Positions 23,553-36,179 are shown, numbered from the stretch's first letter. The stretch is DNA of 64,000 bases from Quillaja saponaria (GCA_029379385.1 CM055613.1:22913652-22977651), one strand, 5' to 3'. The notes: a model not told the origin generated them from the letters alone. A program made the numbers and translations.

Positions 23553-24576
23553 GATAACTTTATAAAATATCCAAGGAGATGACACTACAATGCTCATCAA
23601 GCTTAAGCCATACGTGACAAGTTGCAGTCCGAGTAGGACTACACAGATCCTTAAGTGCCGCAATGCCATATAAAGGCTTGCCATGGCACCTTTACGTGCT
23701 TTAGAAGAATCTAAACTAGGACAAAAGGTTTATAAAATAAAGTGAAGGCTAGAGTTTAAGGATATACCAGAGCATGTGATAAAGAGTACTAAAGAGTTAA
23801 AGGAGACCAAAAGTAGTGATAACTTCTAGTTTCTACTCACTTATTATTATTTTATGTTTACTTGTAATGGCTATGTCTTTGTTGTTTGTGTTTTTAGTAG
23901 TTAGTATGGAGTAGTCGTATTTTAGGGTTACGATTGAATTCACATGTAGCCGATGTGGCTTTGGTTTTAATTTAATGCATGTTTTAGTGTTAATGTTTAT
24001 ATTGCCTTGTTCTTATTGCTTCCAATTGATTAATCATCAGTTAGATTGATTAGGAATTGTGGAATTGACTTGGAAGAGTCAATTTTGGGATTAGCCTTAG
24101 GCAATAAACTTATGTTTAGATTGGTCATATGATTTGGATGATCTGATTTATTAAGAGATAGGAATATACTCTTTAACCATAAGTAACTAGTAAGATTGGC
24201 TTTTAATGAGTTTGTCTTCGAATAATTATCATAGGAATATAGGGAATTAGACTAGGGGAAATATATAATTGCTAGACATAGGAATATGCTAGTAATTGGT
24301 TAAGAAATATGGGTTAATATTAAACTATTACATGAATTGAATTAAGTTAAAGTTAATTAGGTGTATTGTGAGGGATTTCATGAACCTAGGCTTAGTTTTA
24401 ATATTTTTATAATTTGCTTTAAAAAACCTTTGATTTAAATTGGCTTGATTAGAATTAGGCTGCATAATATTGGTATTTAGCATTAGAAAGTAATTTATTC
24501 CTTGTGGGAATGATCTCTACTTATTATTGTATTACTTGAGGATAAAACGTGCACTTGTGTTGTAAAATCCGTATTA
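23553..24576 (+). repeat. Athila A 3' LTR, internally deleted
   Basis: Starts GATAACTTTATAAAATATCC: the first 15 or so LTR bases are joined directly to sequence equivalent to 17143, removing about 470 bp. Both original edges carry AAATA, so the deletion has 5-bp microhomology. The right end CCGTATTA abuts target duplication GAGGC. Confidence 0.85.
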
Positions 24577-24581
24577 GAGGC

Positions 24582-24837
24582 ATATTTGTTTGAATAACTT
24601 ACTAATCGTTGGTCATATTTTGCATTTGTTTGGGAGAATCATTTTGACATTTTGTGCAGGAACTCCAAACATCCCTATTAAACAATCAAACTAGCTATGT
24701 AAGAAAGTTTCACGAGGTTAGTTTTAATCTTTATCTTTCATTATATATATGATTAATTAAATACCTATGTTTTAGGTTTGGGAAAATTTTAAATTCGCTA
24801 AGTATGAATGTGATGCATGACTCTAGATTTCCCAACA
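24582..24837 (+). repeat. Copia 3' LTR, right part
   Basis: Completes the interrupted LTR (ATATTTGTTTGAATAACTTA to GATTTCCCAACA), matching 4000-4257. Confidence 0.9.
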
Positions 24838-25872
24838 ATTTCTTCTTTGTTTCTTCTTCTAACATGAAAAATAGCTAAAAACATGAAAGAAATAAGAAAT
24901 GATTAGCATGTCTATATACTATTTATATTCTCTAACAATAAACATGTTATCTATATTTATTATTAATTTTAAAAAATATTATTATACTTCTTTAATATCA
25001 AAGAATTTTTTTTTTCATTGCACTTTTATTTAAATTAAAATTAAAATTCTCTAAATTGCCATTGTTAGAAAATTGGTAAATAATATTTCTTGTAGAAAAA
25101 ATTGAAAATATATATTACTATTTAACTAATACGAAAGTATTATTGGCCCTAAAAATCTCAACTCATCAATTTTGTTCTTTAATGTTTAATTTCATTAATC
25201 AAGTTCTTTATAGATTTTTAATTTATCATTTTTTCCCTTCAATATTTAAAACTATTAATTTAGTTCCTCAATAGTAAATGTTATCAATCAAATCCTACAA
25301 TTTTTTTTTTTAAATTATCAATTTAATTCCTATCTCTATTTCACTAATTAGGAATAAACATAAATATTTAGTTTTCATATTTAAAACAATAAAAATGATA
25401 ATTAACTTGCATAATTAATAAGCATGTGAAATTTAGATGTAATATTGAAAAATAAATAAACTTCTCATTAATACATTAAATTACTAAAACAAATTATTGA
25501 AATTTTCATTGATATAACATATTTTTTTCATAATGCTTTAATTAAGGATTGTCTTTATGAAAAGTATGTATAGTTAAATGTTAAATTAGAAATAAAAATT
25601 ATTCAAGTTTTCATTGAGATAATATTTTTTTTTATTAATGCTTTAATTATGGATTGCCTTTATGAAAAATATATATAATTAAATGTTGAATTAGAAATCT
25701 AAGATTTGCATAGTATGTTAATATAAATTTTTTTTTTCAATCTTACCTTCTCAATGTGACATGTACATTTAATAATAAAATAATTATTTTTGTTTCTTTT
25801 AATTTTTCATATAAAAAAAATCATTATTTCTCAATTAACCAAATATAAGGAGTGGTGAAGTTGATAATCTAC
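24838..25872. other. AT-rich flank, copy A of the duplicated block
   Basis: Non-coding. It matches 32163-32582 joined to 42257-43025. It contains the intact target site (TTATC at 25223-25227) that holds the minus-strand LTR element in copy B. Confidence 0.85.
25532..25700. repeat. Two units of a 102-105-bp tandem repeat
   Basis: Units start AATGCTTTAATTA at 25532 and 25637. The homologous place in copy B has three units. Confidence 0.8.
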
Positions 25873-26849
25873 AAAGTCTACAACAAAAGAGCTCTAGTTG
25901 TCGAATAATCCATACATGTCAAATTTGATGAAACTAAGAACTCCATGCTCGAGGATGACAATGATGATGTAGAAGCTGCAAATGGCAAGTCACAAAAAGA
26001 CAAAGCTCAAAATGAGATTGAAAACAATGAAGCTGAACCTACAGAGAAACAAACTCCTGAACATGCTTCAGTAGAAAGATTAGAATTAAAAGTTGAAGCT
26101 GATCAAGAATCAGCTCAACAACCTAAGGATTGAAGAACCATAGGACATCATCCTAATGATCAAATTATAGGTAATCCAACTAAAAAAGTATGAGCCATAT
26201 CATCATACAGAAATACTAGTGCCCTAGCTAGCTTTTCTATCTTAGCTATAACCAAAATATTTTATAAATGCTAAAAATGATGAGTTTTTAATTGTAGCAG
26301 TGCAAGAGAAACTGAACCAATTTGAGGTGAATTTGGAACTTAGTTCCTAGACATGAAAATTAGTAACTCATTGGCGCCAAATGGGTATTCAAAAATAAGA
26401 TTTACAAAAATGGCATAGTGGTAAGAAACAAAGTAAGGTTAGTTGCTTAAGGCTATCGCCAGAAGGAAGGTATTGATTTCATTAAAAGTTATGCTTCTGT
26501 AGCTAGACTTGAATCTGTATACTACTTCTCTATGCTTACCCTATGAATTTTAAGTTTTACCAAATAGACGTAAAGAGTGCTTTCTTAAATGAATATATTG
26601 AAAAGAAAGTTTATGTTGAACAGTTTCTAGGCTTTGAAAAGAATGATCTTCCAAATCATTTCCATAAACTTTCAAAAGCTCTATGTGGTCTAAAACAAGC
26701 CCATGAGCTTGGTATGAAAGGTTAAGCAAGTTTCTGATTGAAAATGATTTTGTAAGAGGCTAAGTTAACATAAATTTATTTATAAAATCAAAGGGCAATG
26801 AATTGGTCATTTTACAAATCTATGTGGATGATATTATCTTTGGTTCTAA
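25873..26849 (+). pseudogene. Sirevirus-type copia RT fragment, copy A
   Basis: Reads KVYNKRALVVE, stop, SIHVKFDET, an acidic spacer open at 25945-26133, then RTIGHHPNDQIIGNPTK. The RT body follows in several frames: APNGYSKIR, FYQIDVKSAFLNEYIEKKVY, FHKLSKALCGLKQAHE, and the catalytic YVDD at 26821-26832 (LQIYVDDIIFGS). The wording VYNKR..VVEESIHV and QIYVDDIIFGS is typical of the SIRE/Sirevirus copia lineage, distinct from the large copia at 2427. It stops abruptly at about 26849 at the tandem-duplication junction. Numerous stops; inactive. Confidence 0.8.
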
Positions 26850-26854
26850 GAAGT

Positions 26855-27903
26855 CGTCTTCACTTAATTTTCATTTTATACTCCGCCTTCACTATGCTTA
26901 TGCCACGGCGCCTTAATTTCAAAGAAAAATACCATTTCAAACATAGAGCATCATGCTACAACGTTACCATTTTTGCTCTATGGCGCTGCTTAACTTAAAA
27001 AATAGAGTTTTCAAGACGATTGCATCTAGCCATGGCGTCCACTATCTTACACTGCAACATTAATTTTTATAAAAAAATTGGGTTTTAACCTGAGAGCTTA
27101 GAGCCGCAGTTCAATACTTCTTAAGCCGTAGTGTCAGTTCCCATGTTTTGAAATTTTTGAATTTTAGGTCATAGCGTCTTAGCGTCCATTGCATCATGTT
27201 GCAGTATTGTATTTGGGATTTCTGTTTTTAAACACGATTTTCAAAATCCACAACAACCCAAACATAAATCCTAACACCCATTCTCTAAAAATCAGAAGTT
27301 TTAAGCTTAAATGCTCTAACCCAAACCCCATTCTTGCAAATTCTATCACTTTTGCATAAATCCCCTCACCTACATCACGGTCTACACAAGATTCTCACAT
27401 GGCTTTAACATAAGTAAGTCTTCTTCCACTTCTCTACTTATTCTTTGAATTTTCTCAGTAGGTAGGATTGCTTTTCTTATGTTCTTTTCCTAATTGCTTA
27501 ATGATTAGTGGGTATATATCTTTCTTTAAGGGTTTGTGCATAGTTCTTGGTTTTGGGTTTTTAGTTATATGTGTGTTATGTTTTAAATCATGATATTGTG
27601 TTCTTGGGTTTTGTTGGATTAAAATGATACAATATGAATGTATATCATCCTACTATGACTCCTATCCCTATAATTCTTGAATGCATTGTGACAATCTTAT
27701 GATAGTTGAACTAGGTTTAGGGAGTGGGGTGATGGAATATTGATAGGAAGTGCATAGGTGATATGTTATTGATGATAATATGCCTGAGAATATAGCTTAT
27801 TGTTTTGTTGGGTGGGAGACCCTTTATTGATTATAGGTTGTGGTTGACATTTATTGATGGGCATTTTGGGAATTAGGATTATGCTTGTGTTATTTTTAGG
27901 ATA
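26855..27903 (+). other. Athila B, post-integrase non-coding region
   Basis: Starts with TTTTCATTTTATACTC (26867 on), resembling 23433-23449 of Athila A just after integrase. It contains many short GCG-bearing phrases (GCCACGGCGCC, CATGGCGTCC) like those in the Athila LTRs. No LTR, gag or pol precedes it in this copy. No coding region seen. Confidence 0.6.
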
Positions 27904-28965
27904 ATGGCATTGAAATCCAAGGCCATCAAACGTGCTCATTCTACTAGACCAAGCTTCAATAACAATAGATTTGTGTCTACTGAAGCTGAAGAGAGATTCC
28001 ATGAAAGGTTGGTCAACAAGAAAGTTGTGGCTTAGCGAGGACTGTAACTTAGCCCCGATTACTTTCGAATCATAGTCCGTCAAATAGAGGAACGGTATTG
28101 GGCTCACACCTCCTCCAGCCAAAATAGTTTCATTAGTTAGAGTGTTCTATGCTAAACTTGTGAAGTATAATGATAGCAAGGTCATGGTCTAGGGCAAGAT
28201 GGTGCCATTCACAAGCACGAAGAATAATGCCTACTACGGCATCCCTGACATTCCTGAGAATGATGAGTATATGACTTATACAAGTGGCATAGTGGACGAT
28301 AATAAGGTAATCAATGTACTATAATGACCTAGATTCTACTTGGAAGCTTACAAACGGTGACCCGGTTCATTTTAAGGCAAGCTAATTGTAGTCCAAGCTT
28401 GGTGTTACTTTACCCTCGCGAATTTGCTACCTAATAGACATGTGAGTGTTATGACCAAGGAGCTAGTAGTCCTTGTCTTTGCTATACTATGACATATGTC
28501 TATTGATATTGGTCGCATAATTCATAGTGCTATGTTATAGGCAGTGAACAATAGACACCCTTGAGTATGGTTCCCATCTCTCATCACTAAACTATGCCAC
28601 AGGGCTAGTGTGGTTTTGGAGGACACAAAACCATTTGCACTACAAAAAAGGCCCATCGATGACAAGCTAATGAACAAGTTCATGTATAGGAACTTCAAAG
28701 CAAGAGAGGGTGATCCAGCAACTCTAGCTTATCCTGCATTGACCTGTGAATAGCGACTCACCATGGCTCAGTGAATCTCTCGCTTGGAGGTGTAGTAGTG
28801 CAGAGCATTGGTAGCATAACCATGCTATCAATCATCAGAATAATGAGTTGATGTAAATGATGTTGCAGCTGAGAAGGATGGGATCATACTATATTCGCTC
28901 CTTGTCCCAAGCCTCTAGCTCCCTTCCTTTGTCCCGCAAAGGATATCGACATAAACTTTAATGAA
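27904..28965 (+). pseudogene. Athila B env-position ORF (Transposase_32 / plant transposon protein type), broken
   Basis: From ATG 27904: MALKSKAIKRAHSTRPSFNN, then RFVSTEAEERFHERLVNKKV before an in-frame TAG. Further matches in shifted frames: ERYWAHTSS, YNDSKVMVXGKMVPFTSTKN, YYGIPDIPENDEYMTYTSGI, VVLVFAIL, MSIDIGRIIHSAML, FMYRNFKAREGDP. This is the plant-specific ORF annotated in Athila-like elements as 'putative plant transposon protein'; its biochemical role is not established. It lies between integrase and the 3' LTR, where Athila elements carry an env-like gene. A homologous minus-strand copy at 46590-47435 has the same residue blocks, which supports that this is a real ancient gene. 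Inactive. Confidence 0.7.
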
Positions 28966-30380
28966 TGAGGGCAGTTCTTTTTATCTTTTGTTTTTCTCTT
29001 CTTTCTTCGTTTGTTAAACATTGGGATATTATTTAGGTTAGGTTTGGGGGTAACTTTCAGTTATGTATTTCCTATTCGTAAAGTATAATTATTATCCCCC
29101 ATTTATGTGTAATTTTTGTAGACATGGTATCTTGGTTATAATGTGTTTCCATTTCTCGCATTGTTCTAAGTAGATTGTAGTTTTAATTTGTTAATGATAC
29201 TCCTGTATTTTCCTATTTCCATGATATTTCTTTATTTATGCATCGATTTTGATTTTTCATAATAATGCAAGAATTTTTTTTGGATTTATTATAATTAGGG
29301 TAAATACTTCATGCAATTATATCTACACAAGGCTATTTTCACCTAGGGTTGATGTTTTAAAATGATTTGTTCTTTATAATCCTTAGATTCTTTTGACCTT
29401 TTCAATTAGTAAGAATTCCTCTTGAGGCGAAATCCTAGGCAAAACTTAGTTGAGAAATGATTTAGGCCATTTTTGGACCGATATAGCCTTTGTATATCCA
29501 CCCTTAATTTATATCTCCATAGAAACCCACTTTTGGGCTGAAAGCCTATTCTTTCTAGCTCATACATATGTTGACCAATCATTTGTTTGTAAGACCCATT
29601 TGTACCATATTACTTTGAGCACATTAAATATGTAGTAAAGTTGAGCTATAAAAAATGATGAGCTTGAAGCAAGTTTGTGAGGGTGAGTACAACACAAGGA
29701 AGAAGACAAAATTGTTATCTTCCTCACTTGATAAAATTTTTGGGGAAAGTATGTGGAAATTCCTTGAGAAATTGTCTACAAACTAAAGGTTTGGTAGAAA
29801 ACAAATTAAACAAAAGAAAGATAAAGCAGGAAAAAAGTGGAAACCTCTATGCCACACAAGAATGAAAAATCAGGTAATTTATAAAAAAATATGATGAAAT
29901 AGTTGAAGCCCGAGTAAGTGAAAGTTAACACCTTACCATAGGAAAGGTGACAAAGAAGGGTGAGCTCATTCAAAGAATTTGTGCTAGGGTAATTAAGCCT
30001 AAAAATTCCATTTTTTCAAACCTTTTCCCTAGCCTTACATTACAAGCTAAATGAAAGACCTATTGACTTTTAACTAAGTATAGCCTTCATTAGTGGAGAA
30101 ACGAATGAAAGGTGAAGTTTTAGGGGTTAAGATTAGTTTTTGAGTTATTTGAAAATATCTTTAAAGCCATTTAAACTTTAGTGAAGATGCCTTGCACACA
30201 CACGTATGAAGTTTGCCCAAACATGATAAATTTAAAGTTATACTTGTGTTTGTCTTGAGTCAAGTCTTTGTTATGAAATTTGAGAATTTTGGGGGCATAA
30301 TTATTTCATCATTGATAAGTTAATTGCTATTCTTGTTTATTTGTTTTCTTTCTTTTTGCTCAGGACTAGCAAAATAATAA
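28966..30380 (+). other. Athila B 3' untranslated region
   Basis: AT-rich, non-coding. The part 30190-30330 (CTTGCACACACACGTATG; GTCTTTGTTATGAAATTTGA) matches in reverse complement the inverted Athila C at about 45640-45790. Confidence 0.7.
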
Positions 30381-30391
30381 GTTTGGTGGTG
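30381..30391 (+). other. Athila B polypurine tract
   Basis: GTTTGGTGGTG, preceded by GGACTAGCAAAATAATAA, directly before the LTR; the inverted copy has the equivalent GTTTAGGGGTG. Confidence 0.6.
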
Positions 30392-31902
30392 TGATAACTC
30401 TATAAATTTATAGAGTTATCTCATTATGTTTTAATTCATATTTTATTCTAAATCCTAAGATTTTGAGTTAGAATGTTGGTCAAATTTAGTGTTTTAATTG
30501 TCTTAGGTTGTTTAGGAGTATTTACTATGATTAGGAGTAGTTTTACAAATTTTTTTATTTAACTTGTTTTAGGTACCTTTGCAATGTCTTAGTTGAACTC
30601 AAAGAAGGAGAGGAATTCAAGATAGTGCCGTAGCGCTAAAGAAGATAGTGTTGCGATGCGACAAATGGAAGAAATCGGTGATTCAAGCCGAAAGACCTGT
30701 GCCATGGCATGACAAATATAAAGCCAGCGATGTTGATAAAATAGAGGAAATTGTAATTCAGGCAAAGAGCTTTGAGCTGCGGTGCCTCTATGATGAAGCT
30801 ACAACGAACCAAGCCAACTTACTCAAATATCAAGCAGAGACATAAGCACTGCTATGCCAGTTCAGTGAAGCCACGACGTCAATTTAAAAGACAACTTCAT
30901 GAAATATCCAAGGAGATGATGCTGTAGTGACCATCAAGCTTAAACTATGGCGTGACAAGTTGTAGTTCGAATAGGACTATATAGATCCTTAAGCACCGTG
31001 ACGCCTTCATGTGCTTTAGAAGAATCCTAGTTCAATTGAACTAGAAGTAAAAGGTCTATAAAATCAAGTGAAGGCTGAAGTTTAAGAATATACCAGAGCT
31101 CGTGATAGAGAGTACTAAGGTGCTAAAGGAGACTCGAAGCCGTGTCAACTTCTAGTTTCTACTCCCTTCTTGTTATTTTCTATTTACTTGTAATGACTAT
31201 GTCTTTTTGTTTAATTTTTTAGTAGTTAGTATGGAGTAGTCGTATTCTAAGGTTACGATTGAATTCACATGTAGCCGATAGTGGCTTTAATTTTAATTTA
31301 ATATATGTTTTAGTTTTAATATTTATGTTGCCTTGTTCTTAATACTTCTAATTAATTGATCACTAGTTAGATGATTAGGAATTCTGGGATTGACTTGGAA
31401 GAGTCAATTTTGGGATCAGCCTTAAACAATAAACTTATGTTTGGATTGTTCATATGATTTGGATGATCTAATTTGTTTAAGAGATAGGAATATACTCTTT
31501 AACCATAAGTAACCAGTAAGATTGGCTCTTAATGAGTTTGTCTTAGAATAATTCTCATTGGAATATAGTAAATTAGAATAAGGAAAATATATAATTGCTT
31601 AACATAAGAATATGCTAGTAATTGGTTAAGAAATCTTGGTTAATATAACCATTGCATGAATTGAATTAAGTTATAGTTAATTAGGTATAGTGTGAAGGAT
31701 TTTGTGAACCAAGGCTTAGTTTTAATAATTTTATAACTTTCTTTAAAAAAACCTGTGATTTACATTGGCTTGATTAGTGTTAGGCTGCATAATATTGGTA
31801 TTTAGCATTAGAAAGTAAATTATTCATCGTGAGAACGATCTCTACTTACTATTGTATTACTTGATGACGATATGTGCACTTGAGCTGTAAAATTCCGTAT
31901 CA
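30392..31902 (+). repeat. Athila B 3' LTR
   Basis: 1511 bp with canonical ends TGATAACTC..CCGTATCA. It is followed by GAGGT and copia LTR sequence, the same junction as Athila A's right end, so it descends from the same insertion by duplication. Confidence 0.9.
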
Positions 31903-32162
31903 GAGGTATATTCATTTAAATAGCTTATGAATCATTGGTCATACATTTTATTTGATTGGGAGAATCATTTTGATGATTTGTGCAGGGACTCCAAACATCC
32001 CTGCTAAACAACCGAACTAGCTAAGTGAGAAAGTTTCACAATGTTAGTTTTAATCTTTAGCTTTCGTTATATATATGATTAATTGAATACCTATGTTTTA
32101 GGTTTGGGAAAATTTTAAATCGCCACGTATGAATGTGATTCATGACTCTAGATTTCCCAACA
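31903..32162 (+). repeat. Duplicated right end of the copia 3' LTR (copy B)
   Basis: Matches 24577-24837 including the GAGGC-derived GAGGT and the final GATTTCCCAACA. Confidence 0.9.
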
Positions 32163-32582
32163 ATTTCTTCTTTGTTTCTCCTTCTAACATGAAAAATAGC
32201 TGAAAACATGAAAGAAATAATAAATGATTAGCATGTCTATATACTGTTCATATTCTCTAACAATAAGCAAGTTATCTATATTTATTATTTATTTTAAAAA
32301 AATATTATTATACTTCTATAATATCAAAGAAATATTTTTTTTCATTGCATTTTTATTAAAATCCAATTAACAAACAACTTCTCGTATGAATTAAAATTAA
32401 AATTGTCAAAATTGCCATTGTTAGAAAATTGGTAAATAATTTTTCTTGTAGAAAAATTGAAAATCTATATTACTATTTAAATAAGACTAAACTATTATTG
32501 GCCCTAAAAAGCTCAAATTATCAATTTTCTTTTTTAATGTTTAATTTCATCAATCAAGTTCTTAATAGATTTTTAATTTATT
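32163..32582. other. AT-rich flank, copy B, left part
   Basis: Matches 24838-25227; interrupted at 32583 by the minus-strand LTR element. Its last five bases are TTATT, the left target duplication. Confidence 0.85.
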
Positions 32583-35500
32583 TGTCACACACCTCATGGA
32601 GGCATGACTAGCCAGAGGAATGATAACTAAATCTCTGTAACCCTGGCTCAAATAAAGGAACAACCATGACTCTTGACCAACTAGAGAATAAAACCAAGAA
32701 CTTACAAACACAAAAGTTAACATTAAAAGTTTGTTGATTGAAACAAATTGTAACTTACTGAAAATTTTGGCAGAAGTTTATTGCAATATGGAACATACCT
32801 TAAAGCACAAGCCTACAAACTCTTGTTCTTACAAACAACAACACAAAGACAATAAGGAGCTCTGCTCCGTTCATATCATCAACAAGACAAATACTAGAAT
32901 ATTACATCATATCAAATTTGACACCCACAATTTTAATGTGACTGTAAACTTTCATCCTTGACTCCAAGTACGAGATTCTGAGGAATACCTTCTTGTCAAA
33001 TCCTCAGCAAAACCTCATATTAATGGTTAACTTTCCTTGAGGTCCTGTTACTAAAAAAAATATCCACAAAAGAGGGATGAGTCCTACGGACTCCGTGAGT
33101 GGAAAATTATAACCAAATGGTACTAGCATCACTCAACACAAGTATACAACATATATAGTAACATTATGATTTAATTCAGAATACACGTATATTTTTGTAA
33201 TCGTCATATATTCACAATTCATACGATTCACAGGTTCACAAACTAATCAAAGCAATCACAATATACAAAGCAAACGAAGAGCTAATAAGTAACCTAGCCT
33301 CACACAATAGTATCACCTCTTGTTGGTCGTTTACACCCTGCATAATAAATTAATCTTTGTACATAATCTATCCCACCGGGGCTGATCACTAAAAAAAAAT
33401 ATATATATTTATCAAAATCAGAACATTTCAAGATTTCAAATCAGAATCTCCTAGGTGTACTTGGAATTTTAATTTCGAAGATAAAAAAAATCATTTTTTA
33501 TAAAAATTTCACTTTGTTGGCCTTATCAACCACAACCAATATAAAACAACCATAATTCAGATAAATCACTAAATATTGTGCTTGATCATTTTGCATATAT
33601 ATATATATATATATACATATCACGTATATTCAAATTGCACATATAATTACACATAATAATCTAGTCCCCTAGGGCAACAATTAACCACTCACCTTCAATT
33701 GATTACATTCGTCACTTGCAATTATGTTCGCGCATCTCACTAGGTCCATATTAGGATCCGGAACTGAAATTCATATTTCTAAATAATACTTATTTAATCA
33801 ATGTTATTATTATAACCTTTTAATTACTAAGCTTATATATCAACTTATACAGGTTTTTTTATGAAAGTTTTTCTATTAGGCTATTATATGTCAAGTAGTA
33901 TAAATTATACTTTTTATGGTAAGTTTGTTAGTGAAAAAAAAAAAACATTTTAGATGTCTTGATAATGCATAGGATAGAAAGAAACTATCAGAAAAGTTGG
34001 AAAACACGAGTGGGTTAAAAATGTTGAAACTAGTCTAAATTTAGGGGTTTGGACCAGTGTTCACAATTATATCTTTTTCTAAGAAATTTCAAATCTGGTT
34101 TCATAAAATTTATTAAATACTAGACACATATAGCTTTATAATGGTATATCATTGGTAACTTTTAGATTTGTATATCAATAGAGTTTATTCTTTGAAGTTA
34201 TATCAAATTTTGCAAAACTTAGGATTTTGACAGCTCTGACCTTATCTTAGTTAATTGAACATAACTTTCTCTAGAAAAAAAAAATTTCCAATTTCCTAGT
34301 TGTCAGTATCAAACTCTAAGGCTTATTAAAACTTTATACTAAGTAATTAAATAATGAAACTTTCCAGTCTTTCTTATCAAGGTATTGGGAACATTCTATC
34401 TTCATAACTCTATTTCTAATTCAACCTTTAAAACTCCCTAAAGTCAATTATACTAAAACAGGTTCACCAAAAAAAAAAAAATGCTACATGACTTAGCCGC
34501 AATCTAACAGCTAACTAATAACATAATTGGAATCAAGCTACAAAATTTTTTAGACAACATCTCAAGATCCTAAGCTACACTCTTTTTTGAACCCTTACTT
34601 TAATTCAGCCCCAAAAGCACCTGAAACACCAGATTTTTCTAACCCACGAAATATGCCCCTGTAACCCTTCAAAAGCTACTTAACTCTCATTTTCCAAACA
34701 CTTTACCCATAACTAACAGTCATTTGTTCATAACCACTACTCATTTTCATTAATTCCTTAAGCCACAACATCAACCAATCACTCTTTGCTCTTGTTCATG
34801 AATTCTTATTCACCCAAACAACACTAACCACTAAGTCTTAAATTTGCTAAGTTTTACTTATAAAGTTATAACTAGTTTTCTTGTAAACATTTTATCAAAC
34901 ATCTTGAATGCATCATTTTCTTCCATTGATACATGTGTATGCATATATCTATATATATATATATATATATACTATTCCAAGAATTCCAATTCTTATCTTA
35001 TTCACATTACAAGTATTAATTTCACATTAACTAATTATTCAATTTCCATCAAGACTTAAACTAAATAATTTTATAATTATATAACCCTCCTAAATGCCCT
35101 TTATTCTTAACTTTTTATCCATAAATCAAAACTTTCCTACTTATATACTTTATATGTCAAGGTTCTTTATTTCAATTTGCTAAGTTAAACCACAAGTTAG
35201 TACTTAAATTAGCAAAGCAAAGTTACTGTCTCTCCACTTACCTCACGCCTAATCTCAAAATAGGGCATCATGGTGGCTGCCACACCACCAAACCAAGCAG
35301 CTTGGTTAAAACTTCAACCCACACCCAAGAAGAAGAACTCCCTTAGCTAGCTAAACCTCACGAACCAAGCAAGAAAAGGAGAGTAACTAACCAACCACCT
35401 AGAACTCTAACTTCCTTACTGCCTACCCTCCATAGCCTAATGCAACACCACCCTCAACTTCCTTTATATCAGCCAGCATATGAGAAGATGAAAACTCATA

Positions 35501-36179
35501 ATTATTGCCCATAACAAGGGCAGTGACTACTCCAAGATTGAGGCTAGAAAAGAGTTAAGTTTGGGTGTAAAAAGGAAGGCTAGTATGGTGAAATTTATAG
35601 TCTTCCCAACACTGGGTAAAACTCAAGCACGGCCAAAGTCTTGACTGAAGTTGAGAAAGCTCTAAGTTCCTCTAAAATGACCGAAATAGGGGAGAAAAAT
35701 AGAAGGCAGTGAACAACAAATGGGAGGGGAAAAATCGACCAAAAATAGAAGGAAAAGAGAAAAGAAATAAAAAATAAAAAATAAAAACCAAAGTCAAAGT
35801 CACCAAAATAATAATAATTGGTGTATGGTTTATTCTTTAATTTGTGTGTATATACATATATTTGTATAAATGTTTATTTTATTCCCACATGTGTTTAACC
35901 TTTTATTTTTCTTATAAAAATTTCACACTATAATATCAAGCTCCAAATCAAATTAGTTTTGTCTTAACTGTGTATATAATTTATTTATTTATATATATAT
36001 TTATTTCCTCTAGTTTACATTATTTATTAATTTACTCCCTTCTATACACATGTTATATATCACCATCTCTCACGTACACATTGATACTTATTTATTTGTA
36101 TAATTAAAAATTTTACATTACCTAAATCTTGATGTTATTACATCAAATAGTCCTAACGTCGCAATACCATGTTATAACA
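32583..36179 (-). repeat. LARD-like element 3' LTR (left)
   Basis: 3597 bp. Contains TA microsatellites at about 33595-33615 and 34948-34972. A block of about 0.8-0.9 kb (about 34680-35510) is absent from the right LTR; the right copy jumps at ATAAC near 41583 to the equivalent of 35512. Confidence 0.85.

Larger units (their letters stand above)
16660..24576 (+). mobile_element. Athila-like Ty3/gypsy element nested in the copia 3' LTR
   Basis: Flanked by a perfect 5-bp duplication GAGGC (16655-16659 and 24577-24581). It has a 5' LTR (16660-18145), an Asp-tRNA-type primer-binding site, gag with a zinc knuckle, protease, RT, RNase H and integrase in Ty3 order, and a truncated 3' LTR. The primer type, the IDDFSILG RT motif and the ORF found downstream of pol in its duplicate (27904) point to the Athila lineage. 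All frames are interrupted. The post-integrase region is shortened to about 200 bp here, whereas the duplicate keeps 3.5 kb. Confidence 0.9.
2427..24837 (+). mobile_element. Decayed Ty1/copia retrotransposon carrying two nested insertions
   Basis: The outer element has a 5' LTR (2427-4257), primer-binding site, leader, gag, protease, integrase, reverse transcriptase and RNase H in copia order, a purine tract, and a 3' LTR split by an Athila insertion (15058-16659 plus 24582-24837). LTR ends are TGTTAG..CCAACA. Flanks are TTTTC (2422-2426) and ATTTC (24838-24842), a 4/5 match to a target duplication. With the 5.7 kb gag-only element and the 7.9 kb Athila removed, the original was about 8.8 kb. 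LTRs of about 1.83 kb, together with the copia order, resemble the Tork/Angela-BARE group; the lineage is an inference. All genes carry stops or deletions. Confidence 0.9.

Noticed and set aside
27766..28122. 118-codon minus-strand open frame
   Set aside because: Antisense to the Athila env-position ORF, which matches a second copy on its own strand.
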